Source: Leifsonia sp. 466MF
Lineage (GTDB): Bacteria > Actinomycetota > Actinomycetes > Actinomycetales > Microbacteriaceae
Reading direction: 5' to 3'
Assembly: GCF_900100265.1 (NCBI RefSeq)
Contig: NZ_LT629696.1
Span: 1,550,001-1,614,000 of the forward strand
Length of the DNA stretch: 64,000 bases
Below are positions 1-7,897 of this stretch, piece after piece; the first letter of the stretch is position 1; each line of letters starts with the position of its first letter. Below the pieces are notes generated by a model. The model had not been told where the DNA came from. It was given only the letters and a program-made list of their open reading frames with translations, and made no database searches. The translations under genes and the position numbers were made by a program.

Positions 1-101
1 ACCTCGCCAACGTCATCCCGCGGGATGCGCGAGACGCGGTGCTGCGATCGGCCGACCGCTACATCGGGTGGGTGAGCGGGACGTTCGACCACCTCACCTG
101 A
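1..101 (+). CDS. C-terminal end of an unidentified protein (partial)
   Basis: Reading from base 3, an open frame gives 32 residues beginning LANVIPRDARDAV and ending FDHLT at a TGA at 99-101. The 5' part lies outside the window. The tail is too short to recognise a family. Its stop faces the end of the thioredoxin gene on the other strand, so the two are convergent. The frame fits the high-GC codon use of the window, which is the only support that it is coding. Confidence 0.5.
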   Translation, partial: LANVIPRDARDAVLRSADRYIGWVSGTFDHLT

Positions 102-131
102 CGGTCCCTCGCGTGGCGGGTCGGCGGCGGG

Positions 132-455
132 TCACAGGAACGGGGCGAGCTCCATCTCCATCGCGGGCTTCGGCTTCGCCCCGATGATCGTCTTCACCAC
201 CTCGCCGTCGCGGAACACCTTCATCACCGGCAGGGCGAGCGCCTTGTAGGCGACGGTGCTCTCCATGTTCTCGTCCGCGTTGATCTTGACGATGCGGATG
301 CGGTCGGCGTGCTCCTCCTGCAGCTGCTGCAGGATCGGGCTCAGCGCCCGGCACGGACCGCACCATTCCGCCCAGAATTCGACGACGGTGGTGCCCGGGG
401 CGGCGAGCACGGCCTCCTGGAAAGTGGCGTCGGTGACGCTCTCGATCGTGGTCAT
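132..455 (-). CDS. trxA: thioredoxin
   Basis: A 107-residue cytoplasmic thioredoxin that would reduce protein disulfides, recycled by thioredoxin reductase (not in the window). The active-site WCGPC is at residues 31-35 and the cis-proline that packs against it at Pro76 (ALPVMKVF). Length is normal for a single-domain thioredoxin with no signal peptide. The ATG at 455 is chosen because a -10-like box (TAGCGT, 462-467 on the minus strand) ends six bases before it, implying a leaderless mRNA. It is convergent with the partial gene at 1-101 and divergent from the FBP-domain gene. Which of several possible thioredoxin paralogues this is cannot be told from the window. Confidence 0.93.
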   Translation of the reverse strand: MTTIESVTDATFQEAVLAAPGTTVVEFWAEWCGPCRALSPILQQLQEEHADRIRIVKINADENMESTVAYKALALPVMKVFRDGEVVKTIIGAKPKPAMEMELAPFL

Positions 456-461
456 GCGAGC

Positions 462-467
462 ACGCTA
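462..467 (-). promoter_or_regulatory. -10 box of trxA, leaderless
   Basis: On the minus strand TAGCGT lies six bases before the trxA ATG, so transcription should start at or next to the start codon. Confidence 0.5.
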
Positions 468-539
468 AGCCCTGACCACGGGGGCAGGGTCAAGCGGTGC
501 TGCTCCGATCCTGTGCGAGCATGGGAGGAGGAGGTGCGC

Positions 540-1040
540 ATGGAGATCCTGAGCCCGCAGCAGATCCGCGAGTCGTTCGTCAACTGCTCCCGCAGCGAAG
601 CAGAAGAGCTTCCGCTTCCCCCGGGGTTGCACGAGGTGGATTGGGCCAGACGCGAGTACCTCGGCTGGCGCGACCCGAGGCTCCCGCAGCGCGGCTACGT
701 CGTCATCCCGACGGCGGACGGACCGGTGGGCATCGTGCTCCGCGCTTCTGAGGCCTCCATGCGGTCACATGTGCCGTCGATGTGCGGCTGGTGCCAGGAT
801 GTGCACCTCACCAACGACGTCTGGTTCTGGTCGGCGCGCCGCGCCGGTCAGCCGGGCCGCAACGGCGACACCGTCGGGACGCACGTGTGCGGTGCCTTCG
901 AGTGCAGCGCCAACGTGCGTCGTACTCCGCCGCCGTCGTACGTGGGCTTCGACGCCGATCAGGTGGTCGAGGACCGCATCGCCGGCCTCGCCGAGCGCGC
1001 CCGGCGCTTCGCCGCGACCGTGGTCGGCGCCCGCATCTGA
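540..1040 (+). CDS. FBP-domain zinc-finger protein (FusB/EF-G-binding-like)
   Basis: A 166-residue protein with a C-terminal treble-clef zinc finger of the FBP_C type. The likely ligands are Cys82 and Cys85 (CGWC) and Cys117 and Cys122 (CGAFEC). In Staphylococcus the related FusB/FusC proteins bind elongation factor G and release it from stalled ribosomes, giving fusidic acid resistance. Actinobacterial members are mostly uncharacterised, so a ribosome or EF-G role is inference. The ATG at 540 follows a strong GGAGGAGGAGG ribosome-binding site. The gene is followed within six bases by tRNA-Leu on the opposite strand. Confidence 0.8.
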   Translation: MEILSPQQIRESFVNCSRSEAEELPLPPGLHEVDWARREYLGWRDPRLPQRGYVVIPTADGPVGIVLRASEASMRSHVPSMCGWCQDVHLTNDVWFWSARRAGQPGRNGDTVGTHVCGAFECSANVRRTPPPSYVGFDADQVVEDRIAGLAERARRFAATVVGARI

Positions 1041-1045
1041 AGTCG

Positions 1046-1128
1046 TGCCGCTGGTGGGACTCGAACCCACACGCCCTTTCGGACAAAGCATTTTGAGTGC
1101 TCCGCGTCTGCCATTCCGCCACAGCGGC
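1046..1128 (-). tRNA. tRNA-Leu (anticodon CAA)
   Basis: Read on the minus strand this folds as a class II tRNA. The acceptor 5' GCCGCTG pairs with CAGCGGC (plus-strand 1122-1128 and 1047-1053) and the discriminator is A. The anticodon loop CTCAAAA sits on a GAGCA/TGCTT stem and gives anticodon CAA, which reads UUG. There is a long variable arm and a GGTTCGAGTCC T-arm. The CCA end is not encoded. It lies between the FBP-domain gene and pdtaR, which run the other way. Confidence 0.95.
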
Positions 1129-1153
1129 GCACAACAACCCCTGAAGAATACCG

Positions 1154-1159
1154 TAGGCT
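1154..1159 (+). promoter_or_regulatory. -10 box of pdtaR, leaderless
   Basis: TAGGCT ends seven bases before the GTG of the ANTAR regulator. No ribosome-binding site is seen, in keeping with a leaderless start. Confidence 0.5.
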
Positions 1160-1166
1160 TTCGGAC

Positions 1167-1772
1167 GTGACTGACCAGGAATCCACCACCACCGCACCCC
1201 GCCGCGTCGTCGTGGCGGAGGACGAATCGCTCATCCGCCTCGACATCGTCGAGATCCTGCGCGACAACGGTTTCGAGGTCGTCGGAGAGGCCGGAGACGG
1301 CGAGACGGCGGTCGCCCTCGCGACCGAGCTGCGGCCCGACCTGGTCATCATGGACGTCAAGATGCCGCAGCTCGACGGCATCTCCGCGGCCGAGCGCCTG
1401 TCGAAGGACCACATCGCGCCCGTCGTGCTGCTGACCGCGTTCAGCCAGAAGGAGCTCGTCGAGCGGGCGACCGAGGCCGGTGCGCTCGCCTATGTGGTGA
1501 AGCCGTTCACACCGAACGACCTGCTGCCCGCCATCGAGATCGCGCTCGCGCGCTACCAGCAGATCATCGCGCTGGAGGCCGAGGTCTCGGACATGGTGCA
1601 GCGCTTCGAGACCCGCAAGCTGGTCGACCGGGCGAAGGGCCTCCTCAACGAGAAGATGGGCCTCAGCGAGCCGGAGGCGTTCCGCTGGATCCAGAAGGCG
1701 TCGATGGACCGCCGCCTCACCATGCACGATGTCGCGCAGGCGATCATCGAGCAGCTCGCCCCCAAGAAGTAG
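1167..1772 (+). CDS. pdtaR: ANTAR-domain response regulator (PdtaR-like)
   Basis: A 201-residue two-component regulator that would act on RNA. An N-terminal receiver domain carries the acidic pocket near residues 18-20, the phospho-acceptor Asp63 (IMDVKMP) and the conserved KPF lysine. A C-terminal ANTAR domain (about 140-198, with RAKGLLNEKMGLSEPEAF) is of the kind that binds paired hairpins in nascent RNA and blocks terminators. This matches M. tuberculosis PdtaR (Rv1626), whose kinase is PdtaS. No kinase gene lies nearby, so it is an orphan here. The GTG start at 1167 is seven bases after a -10 box. Its 3' end faces the thioesterase gene across a hairpin repeat. Confidence 0.9.
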   Translation: MTDQESTTTAPRRVVVAEDESLIRLDIVEILRDNGFEVVGEAGDGETAVALATELRPDLVIMDVKMPQLDGISAAERLSKDHIAPVVLLTAFSQKELVERATEAGALAYVVKPFTPNDLLPAIEIALARYQQIIALEAEVSDMVQRFETRKLVDRAKGLLNEKMGLSEPEAFRWIQKASMDRRLTMHDVAQAIIEQLAPKK

Positions 1773-1777
1773 ATCGA

Positions 1778-1832
1778 GATTTGCGCCAAATCTCGGTTAT
1801 GCGCACTCCATAACGACGATGTGGCGCAAATC
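1778..1832. repeat. intergenic inverted repeat, family A, copy 1
   Basis: Imperfect inverted repeat. The outer arms GATTTGCGCCA and its complement are perfect over 11 bases, and inner arms GTTATG and CATAAC surround a 7-base loop. It lies between the convergent stops of pdtaR and the thioesterase. The same unit recurs at 29414-29509 and 49430-49485. There is no T-run typical of an intrinsic terminator. Confidence 0.85.
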
Positions 1833-1849
1833 TTCAGCGGCGGGGTCCG

Positions 1850-2254
1850 CTAGAGGTCTTTGATCAGGTTCGTGATGCGGATCGTCGAGCAGCGGCGGCC
1901 CTGATCGTCGGTGACCGCGATCTCATGCGTCGTCAGCGTCCGGCCCAGGTGGATGGGCGTGCACACGCCGGTCACGTAGCCGCTCGTCGCCGAGCGCGTG
2001 TGCGATGCGTTGATCTCGATCCCGACCGCCAGGCGTCCCTCGCCGGCGTAGAGGTTGGCCGACATCGAGCCGAGCGACTCGCCGAGGACGACGTACGCGC
2101 CGCCGTGCAGGAGGTCCGCGGGCTGGGTGTTCCCCTCGACCGGCATGCGCGCGACGGAGCGCTCCACGCTGAACTCGATGATCTCGATCCCCATCTTCTC
2201 GGCCAGCCGGCCGAGACCCCTCTGCTGCACGTACGCGAGCGCGTCTTCGGTCAT
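1850..2254 (-). CDS. hotdog-fold thioesterase (PaaI family)
   Basis: A 134-residue single hotdog domain, the usual length for PaaI/YbgC-type acyl-CoA thioesterases, which hydrolyse acyl- or aryl-CoA. The family signature is visible as NTQPADLLHGGAYVVLGE (about residues 42-59), where the HGG turn and the following acidic residue form the active site. The chosen ATG at 2254 has a GAGAGG ribosome-binding site. A longer frame begins at 2290 but would run into the polA promoter. It is divergent from polA and convergent with pdtaR. The substrate cannot be told. Confidence 0.87.
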   Translation of the reverse strand: MTEDALAYVQQRGLGRLAEKMGIEIIEFSVERSVARMPVEGNTQPADLLHGGAYVVLGESLGSMSANLYAGEGRLAVGIEINASHTRSATSGYVTGVCTPIHLGRTLTTHEIAVTDDQGRRCSTIRITNLIKDL

Positions 2255-2300
2255 CCTCGGCCTCTCTCGACGGGTCGTCTGGACTGTCACCGGCCCCTTG

Positions 2301-2306
2301 TAGGCT
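2301..2306 (+). promoter_or_regulatory. -10 box of polA, leaderless
   Basis: TAGGCT ends six bases before the polA GTG, with no ribosome-binding site between. Confidence 0.5.
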
Positions 2307-2312
2307 GTCCTG

Positions 2313-4985
2313 GTGTCAGACTCCGAAAAGCCTACCCTCCTCGTCGTCGACGGCCATTCGCTCGCTTTCCGGGCCTTCTACGCACTCCCGGTGGACAGCT
2401 TCGTCAACCGTGAGGGTCAGCACACGAACGCGATCCACGGCTTCATCGCGATGTTCATCAACCTGCTCCAGCAGCAGAAGCCGACCCACATCGCGGTAGC
2501 GTTCGACATCTCCCGCTACTCGTTCCGCACGCGTGAATATCCGGAGTACAAGGGCACCCGCGGTGAGACCCCGTCGGAGTTCGCCGGCCAGGTCCCTCTG
2601 CTCGAAGAAGCGCTCCATGCGATGAATGTCACGACCATCGCGAAGGAGGACTACGAGGCCGACGACATCCTCGCGACCCTTGCCCGCCGCGGTGTGGAGG
2701 AGGGCTACAAAGTGCTTCTCGTCTCCGGTGACCGCGACACCATCCAGCTGGTCAACGACGACGTCACCCTGCTGTACCCGAACGTGCGCGGAGTCTCTGA
2801 GCTGAAGGTCTACGACCCGGCGGCCGTCCGCGAGAAGTACGGAATCGAGCCGCACCAGTACCCGGAGATCGCCGCCCTGGTCGGTGAGACGAGCGACAAC
2901 CTGATCGGCATCGACAAGGTCGGCGAGAAGACCGCCGTCAAGTGGGTGCAGCAGTACGGCACGGTCGAGAACATCGTCGCGCACGCCGACGAGATCAAGG
3001 GCGTCGTGGGGCAGAACCTGCGCGACCAGAAGGAGAACGCACTCCGCAACCGGAGGCTGAACCAGCTGCTCGACGACGTCGAACTGCCGATCGCGCTCGA
3101 CGACCTGGAGCGCAAGCCCCTCAACGAGAACGCCGTGCGCGACATCTTCGCGCGCCTCCAGTTCAAGACCCTCCTCGACCGCCTCATGAAGACCGCGGCG
3201 GAGGACGGGATGCTCGACGGCGCCATGTCCGTCGCCGAGGTGGGCGACGCCGGCGCGGTCAGCGCCCCGGCCGTGCGCACCCTGGTCGACGAGGAGCTCG
3301 CGAACTGGCTGTCGAAGGCTTCGGCGGACGACACCGCGGTCGCCGTCCAGCTCGAGGTCGGCCCTGCCGGCATCACGGGCTTCGGCCTCGCCGCAGCGGA
3401 CGACACCGTGTACGTGCCCTGGGTGGCCGGCCGGAAGGACTACGAAGCCCTCGAGCAGTGGCTGGCGAGCAGCGCGCCCAAGTACTTCTTTCACGCGAAG
3501 CCGCAGTTCAAGGCGCTCAGCCGTGCCGGGTTCGTGGTCGACGGTCTGGCGTTCGACACGCGGATCGCGTCCTGGCTCGTGAAGCCGGGCGCCGCGCCGC
3601 AGTCACTGGCGGAGCAGGTGTACGAGGTGCTCGGCGAGACGCTGCCGGTCTCGGACCCGAACCAGCTCGTCCCGATCAACGACGCCGTGAGCCCCGCGAC
3701 CGAGGCGTGGTACATCCGCCGGGTCGCCGAGGGGCAGATGATCGCGCTCGACGAGGGCACCCGCGCAGTTCTCGACGACATCGAGCTGCCGCTCGTCGCC
3801 GTGCTCGCCGAGATGGAGCTCAACGGCGTTTCCATGGACTCCGAGGTGCTCGCGCGCCTCCGCGGGCAGCTGACCGACAAGGCCAACGACTACGCAGCGC
3901 AGGCGTACGCGCAGATCGGCCACGAGATCAACCTCGGCTCGCCGAAGCAGCTCCAGCAGGTGCTCTTCGAGGAGCTCGGGATGCCGAAGACGCGCGCAAC
4001 GAAGACCGGCTACTCGACCGACGCCGGCTCGCTCGCCGACCTGCAGGAGAAGAACCCGCATCCGTTCCTCGGGCTCCTGCTGCAGCACCGCGACGCCACG
4101 AAGCTCAAGCAGATCGTGGAGACGCTGGAGCGCTCGGTCGAGGTGGACGGCCGCATCCACACCACCTACGACCAGACCGGTACGAGCACCGGCCGCATCT
4201 CGTCGAACGACCCCAACCTGCAGAACATCCCGATCCGCACGGAGGAGGGGCGCGAGATCCGCTCGGCGTTCCGCCATGGCGAGGGCTTCGAGACGCTGCT
4301 CACCGCCGACTACTCGCAGATCGAGATGCGGATCATGGCACACCTGTCGGAGGACCCGGGCCTCATCGAGGCCTTCAACGCGGGGGAGGACCTGCACCGC
4401 TTCGTCGGCGCGCGCGTCTTCGGCGTCGACCCGTCCGAGGTGACGTCCGCGATGCGCACGAAGGTCAAGGCGATGTCGTACGGCCTCGCCTACGGCCTCA
4501 GCGCATTCGGCCTCTCCAAGCAGCTGCGCATCGAGACCTCTGAAGCACGCCAGTTGATGACCGACTACTTCGAGCGATTCGGCGCGGTGCGCGACTACCT
4601 GCGCAACGTCGTCGAGCAGGCGCGCGTCGACGGCTTCACCGAGACGATCTTCGGCCGCCGCCGGCCGTTCGCCGACCTGACCTCGACCAACCGGGTGCTT
4701 CGCGAGAACGCGGAGAGGCAGGCGCTCAACGCGCCCATCCAGGGCTCCGCGGCCGACATCATGAAGGTCGCGATGCTCGGGATCGCCGGCGACATCATCG
4801 ACCAGAGCCTCGAGTCGCGCATGCTGCTGCAGGTGCACGACGAGCTCATCTTCGAGGTGGCCCCCGGCGAATGGGATGCGCTGGAGGCGATCGTGCGCGC
4901 CCGCATGGCCGGCGCGGCCGGCCTCCGCGTGCCGCTCGACGTGCAGGTGGGCCGCGGCTCCAACTGGGACGCCGCCGCGCACTGA
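2313..4985 (+). CDS. polA: DNA polymerase I
   Basis: An 890-residue PolA for Okazaki-fragment maturation and repair synthesis. The N-terminal 5'-3' exonuclease (about 1-300) has the SGDRDTIQLV and GETSDNLIGI motifs. The middle domain resembles a 3'-5' exonuclease but lacks the DxE of exo I (the strand reads VAVQLEVGPAG), so proofreading is probably lost, as in other actinobacterial PolA. The polymerase domain shows motif A (DYSQIEMRIMAH), motif B (KAMSYGLAYGLSAFG) and motif C (VHDEL). The GTG start follows a -10 box by six bases, implying a leaderless mRNA. A small hypothetical gene follows. Confidence 0.98.
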   Translation: MSDSEKPTLLVVDGHSLAFRAFYALPVDSFVNREGQHTNAIHGFIAMFINLLQQQKPTHIAVAFDISRYSFRTREYPEYKGTRGETPSEFAGQVPLLEEALHAMNVTTIAKEDYEADDILATLARRGVEEGYKVLLVSGDRDTIQLVNDDVTLLYPNVRGVSELKVYDPAAVREKYGIEPHQYPEIAALVGETSDNLIGIDKVGEKTAVKWVQQYGTVENIVAHADEIKGVVGQNLRDQKENALRNRRLNQLLDDVELPIALDDLERKPLNENAVRDIFARLQFKTLLDRLMKTAAEDGMLDGAMSVAEVGDAGAVSAPAVRTLVDEELANWLSKASADDTAVAVQLEVGPAGITGFGLAAADDTVYVPWVAGRKDYEALEQWLASSAPKYFFHAKPQFKALSRAGFVVDGLAFDTRIASWLVKPGAAPQSLAEQVYEVLGETLPVSDPNQLVPINDAVSPATEAWYIRRVAEGQMIALDEGTRAVLDDIELPLVAVLAEMELNGVSMDSEVLARLRGQLTDKANDYAAQAYAQIGHEINLGSPKQLQQVLFEELGMPKTRATKTGYSTDAGSLADLQEKNPHPFLGLLLQHRDATKLKQIVETLERSVEVDGRIHTTYDQTGTSTGRISSNDPNLQNIPIRTEEGREIRSAFRHGEGFETLLTADYSQIEMRIMAHLSEDPGLIEAFNAGEDLHRFVGARVFGVDPSEVTSAMRTKVKAMSYGLAYGLSAFGLSKQLRIETSEARQLMTDYFERFGAVRDYLRNVVEQARVDGFTETIFGRRRPFADLTSTNRVLRENAERQALNAPIQGSAADIMKVAMLGIAGDIIDQSLESRMLLQVHDELIFEVAPGEWDALEAIVRARMAGAAGLRVPLDVQVGRGSNWDAAAH

Positions 4986-5013
4986 TCCGCAGGCGCACTG
5001 ATCGCCGCAGGCG

Positions 5014-5019
5014 TAGTCT
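5014..5019 (+). promoter_or_regulatory. -10 box of the gene at 5027, leaderless
   Basis: TAGTCT ends seven bases before the GTG at 5027. Confidence 0.4.
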
Positions 5020-5026
5020 CCCCGAT

Positions 5027-5413
5027 GTGAGCGAGCTGGAGCCGCGGAAGCGGCGGAAGAAGGCGGTCGTTCCGCGACGTATCCCGAGCGAGGTCGTTCC
5101 GGTGCCGCCGGAGGAGGCGCGGGACTTCGTGCGCGACGCGTTGAAGGGCACGAGTCTGCGGGACCCGTTCGCGCAGCTGCTCTCGCTCGAGCTCGTCTTC
5201 GAGCAGCGTGTCCGCTTCGTGCCGGTGGGCGAGACGCACACGCGGATCGAGTTCGACGCGGTGGGTCAGCTTCCCGGGGCCGACGTGCTGATGTACACGC
5301 GTCGTCTGGGCGAGATCGACCGCTTCTTCGTCGCGCTGCACGATGAGCTCGACCGTCGGGCGCGTCATCGTCGCCCGCACGGCGGCGACAGGGCCATCGA
5401 CGAAGGCCGCTGA
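5027..5413 (+). CDS. hypothetical protein
   Basis: A 128-residue protein I do not recognise. The N-terminus is very basic (EPRKRRKKAVVPRRI), the middle is a mixed alpha/beta stretch (LLSLELVFEQRVRFVPVGETHTRIEFDAV), and the C-terminus is Arg/His-rich. There is no signal peptide or membrane segment. The GTG at 5027 is preferred because a TAGTCT -10 box ends seven bases upstream; the preceding ATG at 5025 is out of frame and hits a stop at once. It stands between polA and the DUF885 gene. Coding is supported by the intact frame and promoter placement only. Confidence 0.65.
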   Translation: MSELEPRKRRKKAVVPRRIPSEVVPVPPEEARDFVRDALKGTSLRDPFAQLLSLELVFEQRVRFVPVGETHTRIEFDAVGQLPGADVLMYTRRLGEIDRFFVALHDELDRRARHRRPHGGDRAIDEGR

Positions 5414-5502
5414 GCGCGACGGCGGGATGTGCCCACAGCTCCCGCCGATGGGGAGTTGTCCACATTCCCGACGACGCCGTGCCCCGGCTGCCGTCTCCTC
5501 GA

Positions 5503-5508
5503 TAGGGT
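5503..5508 (+). promoter_or_regulatory. -10 box of the DUF885 gene, leaderless
   Basis: TAGGGT ends six bases before the ATG at 5515. Confidence 0.4.
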
Positions 5509-5514
5509 CGGATC

Positions 5515-7188
5515 ATGACCAACGATCAGAAGCGCGAACCCACTCCGGTCGACACGATCGCCGAGGAGTGGGTCGACACCCAGCTCGAGTTGTACCCGGA
5601 GTTCCACGTCTGGCTCGGCCGCCCCGGCCGCGAGGGCGAGTACGCCGATTACTCGCCGGCCGGCGCCGAGCACGCCATCGGCAAAGTCAGAGAGACCCTC
5701 GCCCGCATCGAAGCGGCCGAGCCGGTCGACGACATCGACCGGGTCACGAAGATGGATCTCACGCGTGAGCTGCAGCTCACCGTCGAGAAGCACGAGGCGG
5801 GCTTCGCCCAGCGCGACCTCAACGTCATCGCATCGCCGCCGCAGGAGCTGCGCGACATCTTCGACCTGGTGCCGACGGACACGGAGGACGACTGGGCCAA
5901 CGTCGCCAAGCGCCTCCACAATCTGCCCGCCGCGATGAACGGCTACATCGAGACCCTGCGCAGCGGCATCGCAGCGGGCAACGTCCCGGCCATCCGCCAG
6001 GTGCGCGAGGTGCTCGCGCAGGCGCGGAAGCAGGTGGCCGACACCGGCTTCTTCTACGAGTTCACCGCCGACGCGAAGCCGCTGAACGGGGTGCTTCCCG
6101 AGTCGCTGAAGGGCGATCTGGCGGATGGCGCGAAGGAGGCCGCACAGGCGTACGCCACGCTGGCCGACTTCTTCGAGAACGAGCTGGCCCAGCACGCCCC
6201 CGAGAAGGACGCCGTAGGCCGAGAGCTCTACGCGCTCGCCTCGCGGAGCTTCCTCGGCGCCACCGTCGACCTCGACGAGACGTACGAGTGGGGCATCGAA
6301 GAGCTCGCGCGCATGCGCGCCGAGCAGGAGTCGATCGCGCGCGAGATCAAGCCGGGAGCGACCGTCCTCGAGGCGATCGAGTTCCTCGACGGCGACGCGA
6401 GCCGCAAGCTGCACGGCACCGATGCGCTGCAGCGCTGGATGCAGGAGACGAGCGACCGGGCCATCGAAGAGCTCGGCAAGTCGCACTTCGACATCCCTGC
6501 CGAGATCCGCCGTCTCGAGTGCATGATCGCGCCGACGCAGGAAGGCGGCATCTACTACACCGGTCCGAGCGACGACTTCTCGCGCGCGGGGCGGATGTGG
6601 TGGAGCGTGCCCGAGGGCGTGACCGAGTTCGACACCTGGCGCGAGCTGACGACCGTCTATCACGAGGGCGTTCCCGGCCACCACCTGCAGATCGCGCAGG
6701 CGACCTACAACAAGGCGCAGCTCAACTCATGGCGTCGCATCGCCGGCACCTCGGGGCACGCGGAGGGCTGGGCGCTCTACGCCGAGCGGCTGATGGAGCA
6801 GCTGGGCTACCTCGACGACCCGGCGGACCGGCTCGGGATGCTCGACGGGCAGCGCATGCGCGCGGCGCGCGTCGTGCTCGACATCGGCGTGCACCTCGAG
6901 AAGCCGCTTCCGGACGGCTCGCGTCCGTGGACCGGAGAGGACGCCTTCCCGTTCCTCCGCGAGAACGTCAACATGAACGACGGGTTCGTCCGCTTCGAGG
7001 TCAACCGCTACCTGGGCTGGCCCGGGCAGGCTCCGTCGTACAAGATCGGTCAGCGCATCTGGGAGCAGCTGCGCGACGAGTACGCCCGCCGCGAGGGCGC
7101 CTCGTTCGACATCAAGGCGTTCCACAAGAAGGCCCTCGACATCGGCGGCGTCGGCCTCGACACGCTGAAGGCCGCGCTGCTCGACTGA
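5515..7188 (+). CDS. DUF885-family putative metallopeptidase
   Basis: A 557-residue all-helical protein of the DUF885 family. The family's metal-binding signature is at residues 383-390 (HEGVPGHH), followed by GHAEGW at 414-419 with Glu417 as the probable third ligand. This is the arrangement of gluzincin-type zinc peptidases, so hydrolysis of small peptides is likely, but the substrate is unknown. No signal peptide is present, so it should be cytoplasmic. The start is set by a TAGGGT -10 box six bases before the ATG. The length matches full-length members. Confidence 0.88.
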   Translation: MTNDQKREPTPVDTIAEEWVDTQLELYPEFHVWLGRPGREGEYADYSPAGAEHAIGKVRETLARIEAAEPVDDIDRVTKMDLTRELQLTVEKHEAGFAQRDLNVIASPPQELRDIFDLVPTDTEDDWANVAKRLHNLPAAMNGYIETLRSGIAAGNVPAIRQVREVLAQARKQVADTGFFYEFTADAKPLNGVLPESLKGDLADGAKEAAQAYATLADFFENELAQHAPEKDAVGRELYALASRSFLGATVDLDETYEWGIEELARMRAEQESIAREIKPGATVLEAIEFLDGDASRKLHGTDALQRWMQETSDRAIEELGKSHFDIPAEIRRLECMIAPTQEGGIYYTGPSDDFSRAGRMWWSVPEGVTEFDTWRELTTVYHEGVPGHHLQIAQATYNKAQLNSWRRIAGTSGHAEGWALYAERLMEQLGYLDDPADRLGMLDGQRMRAARVVLDIGVHLEKPLPDGSRPWTGEDAFPFLRENVNMNDGFVRFEVNRYLGWPGQAPSYKIGQRIWEQLRDEYARREGASFDIKAFHKKALDIGGVGLDTLKAALLD

Positions 7189-7207
7189 GCGGCACGTCCT
7201 TCCACCG

Positions 7208-7897
7208 GTGACCTCCCCGTACCGTGCCGCGCTGGGCGCGGCGTTCGATGAGCTGCATCCGCGACTGCGGGCGTACTTCGACGCCATCCCGGCCGGCGCG
7301 GTCGGGCGGGGGAGCGGCGTGTTCGAGACAGTGGGCACGCCACGCCGGTGGCTGTGGCCGGTACTGGCGGTGTTCGCCCGGTCGCACGTCATGTTCCCCG
7401 TGTGGGAGCGCGAGGTGCCGTTCACCGTCGAGAACCGCGGGGTCACCGCGCCCGACGGTTCGCCCGCCGTCGCGGCCACGCGATGGTTCGCATTCCGGTC
7501 CGGTGCGGCGACCATGGTGGATGAGATCGGCGTCCGTCGGGGAGCGGTCATCGATCGTCTCGGCGATCCGGTGCGGGCGGAGGCGCGGTTCGCCGCAACC
7601 GTCCGGGATGGCGGCCTCCGGCTGCGCTCCACCGCCGTCTGGCTGGTGGTCGGAGGGCGGCGGGTGCGTGTCCCGAGTCCACTCGCTCCGGTCGTCGTCC
7701 TGACCGAACGCTGGGACGACCAGCACGAGCACCAGCGGGTGTCCATCACCGTGCATGTGCCGCTGATCGGGCGGATCTACCAGTACCGCGGCCGGTTCCG
7801 CTATGCGATCGAGCCGGGCGGTCCGGCGGCGCAGACGCAGGCATCGCGGAACACAGAAGCACCAGAGAAGAGAGAAACGGGGGAGCGGTCGGAGTGA
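7208..7897 (+). CDS. DUF4166-domain protein
   Basis: A 229-residue protein. DUF4166 covers most of it (about residues 10-200), with the family-like opening ELHPRLRAYFDAIP and a C-terminal LIGRIYQYRGRFRY. No catalytic motif is evident and the function is unknown. The GTG at 7208 lies 20 bases after the DUF885 stop. Its TGA overlaps the GTG of the TIGR01777 epimerase gene by four bases. DUF4166 and TIGR01777 domains are often neighbours or fused, so a shared pathway is likely; that association is from general knowledge. Confidence 0.82.
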   Translation: MTSPYRAALGAAFDELHPRLRAYFDAIPAGAVGRGSGVFETVGTPRRWLWPVLAVFARSHVMFPVWEREVPFTVENRGVTAPDGSPAVAATRWFAFRSGAATMVDEIGVRRGAVIDRLGDPVRAEARFAATVRDGGLRLRSTAVWLVVGGRRVRVPSPLAPVVVLTERWDDQHEHQRVSITVHVPLIGRIYQYRGRFRYAIEPGGPAAQTQASRNTEAPEKRETGERSE

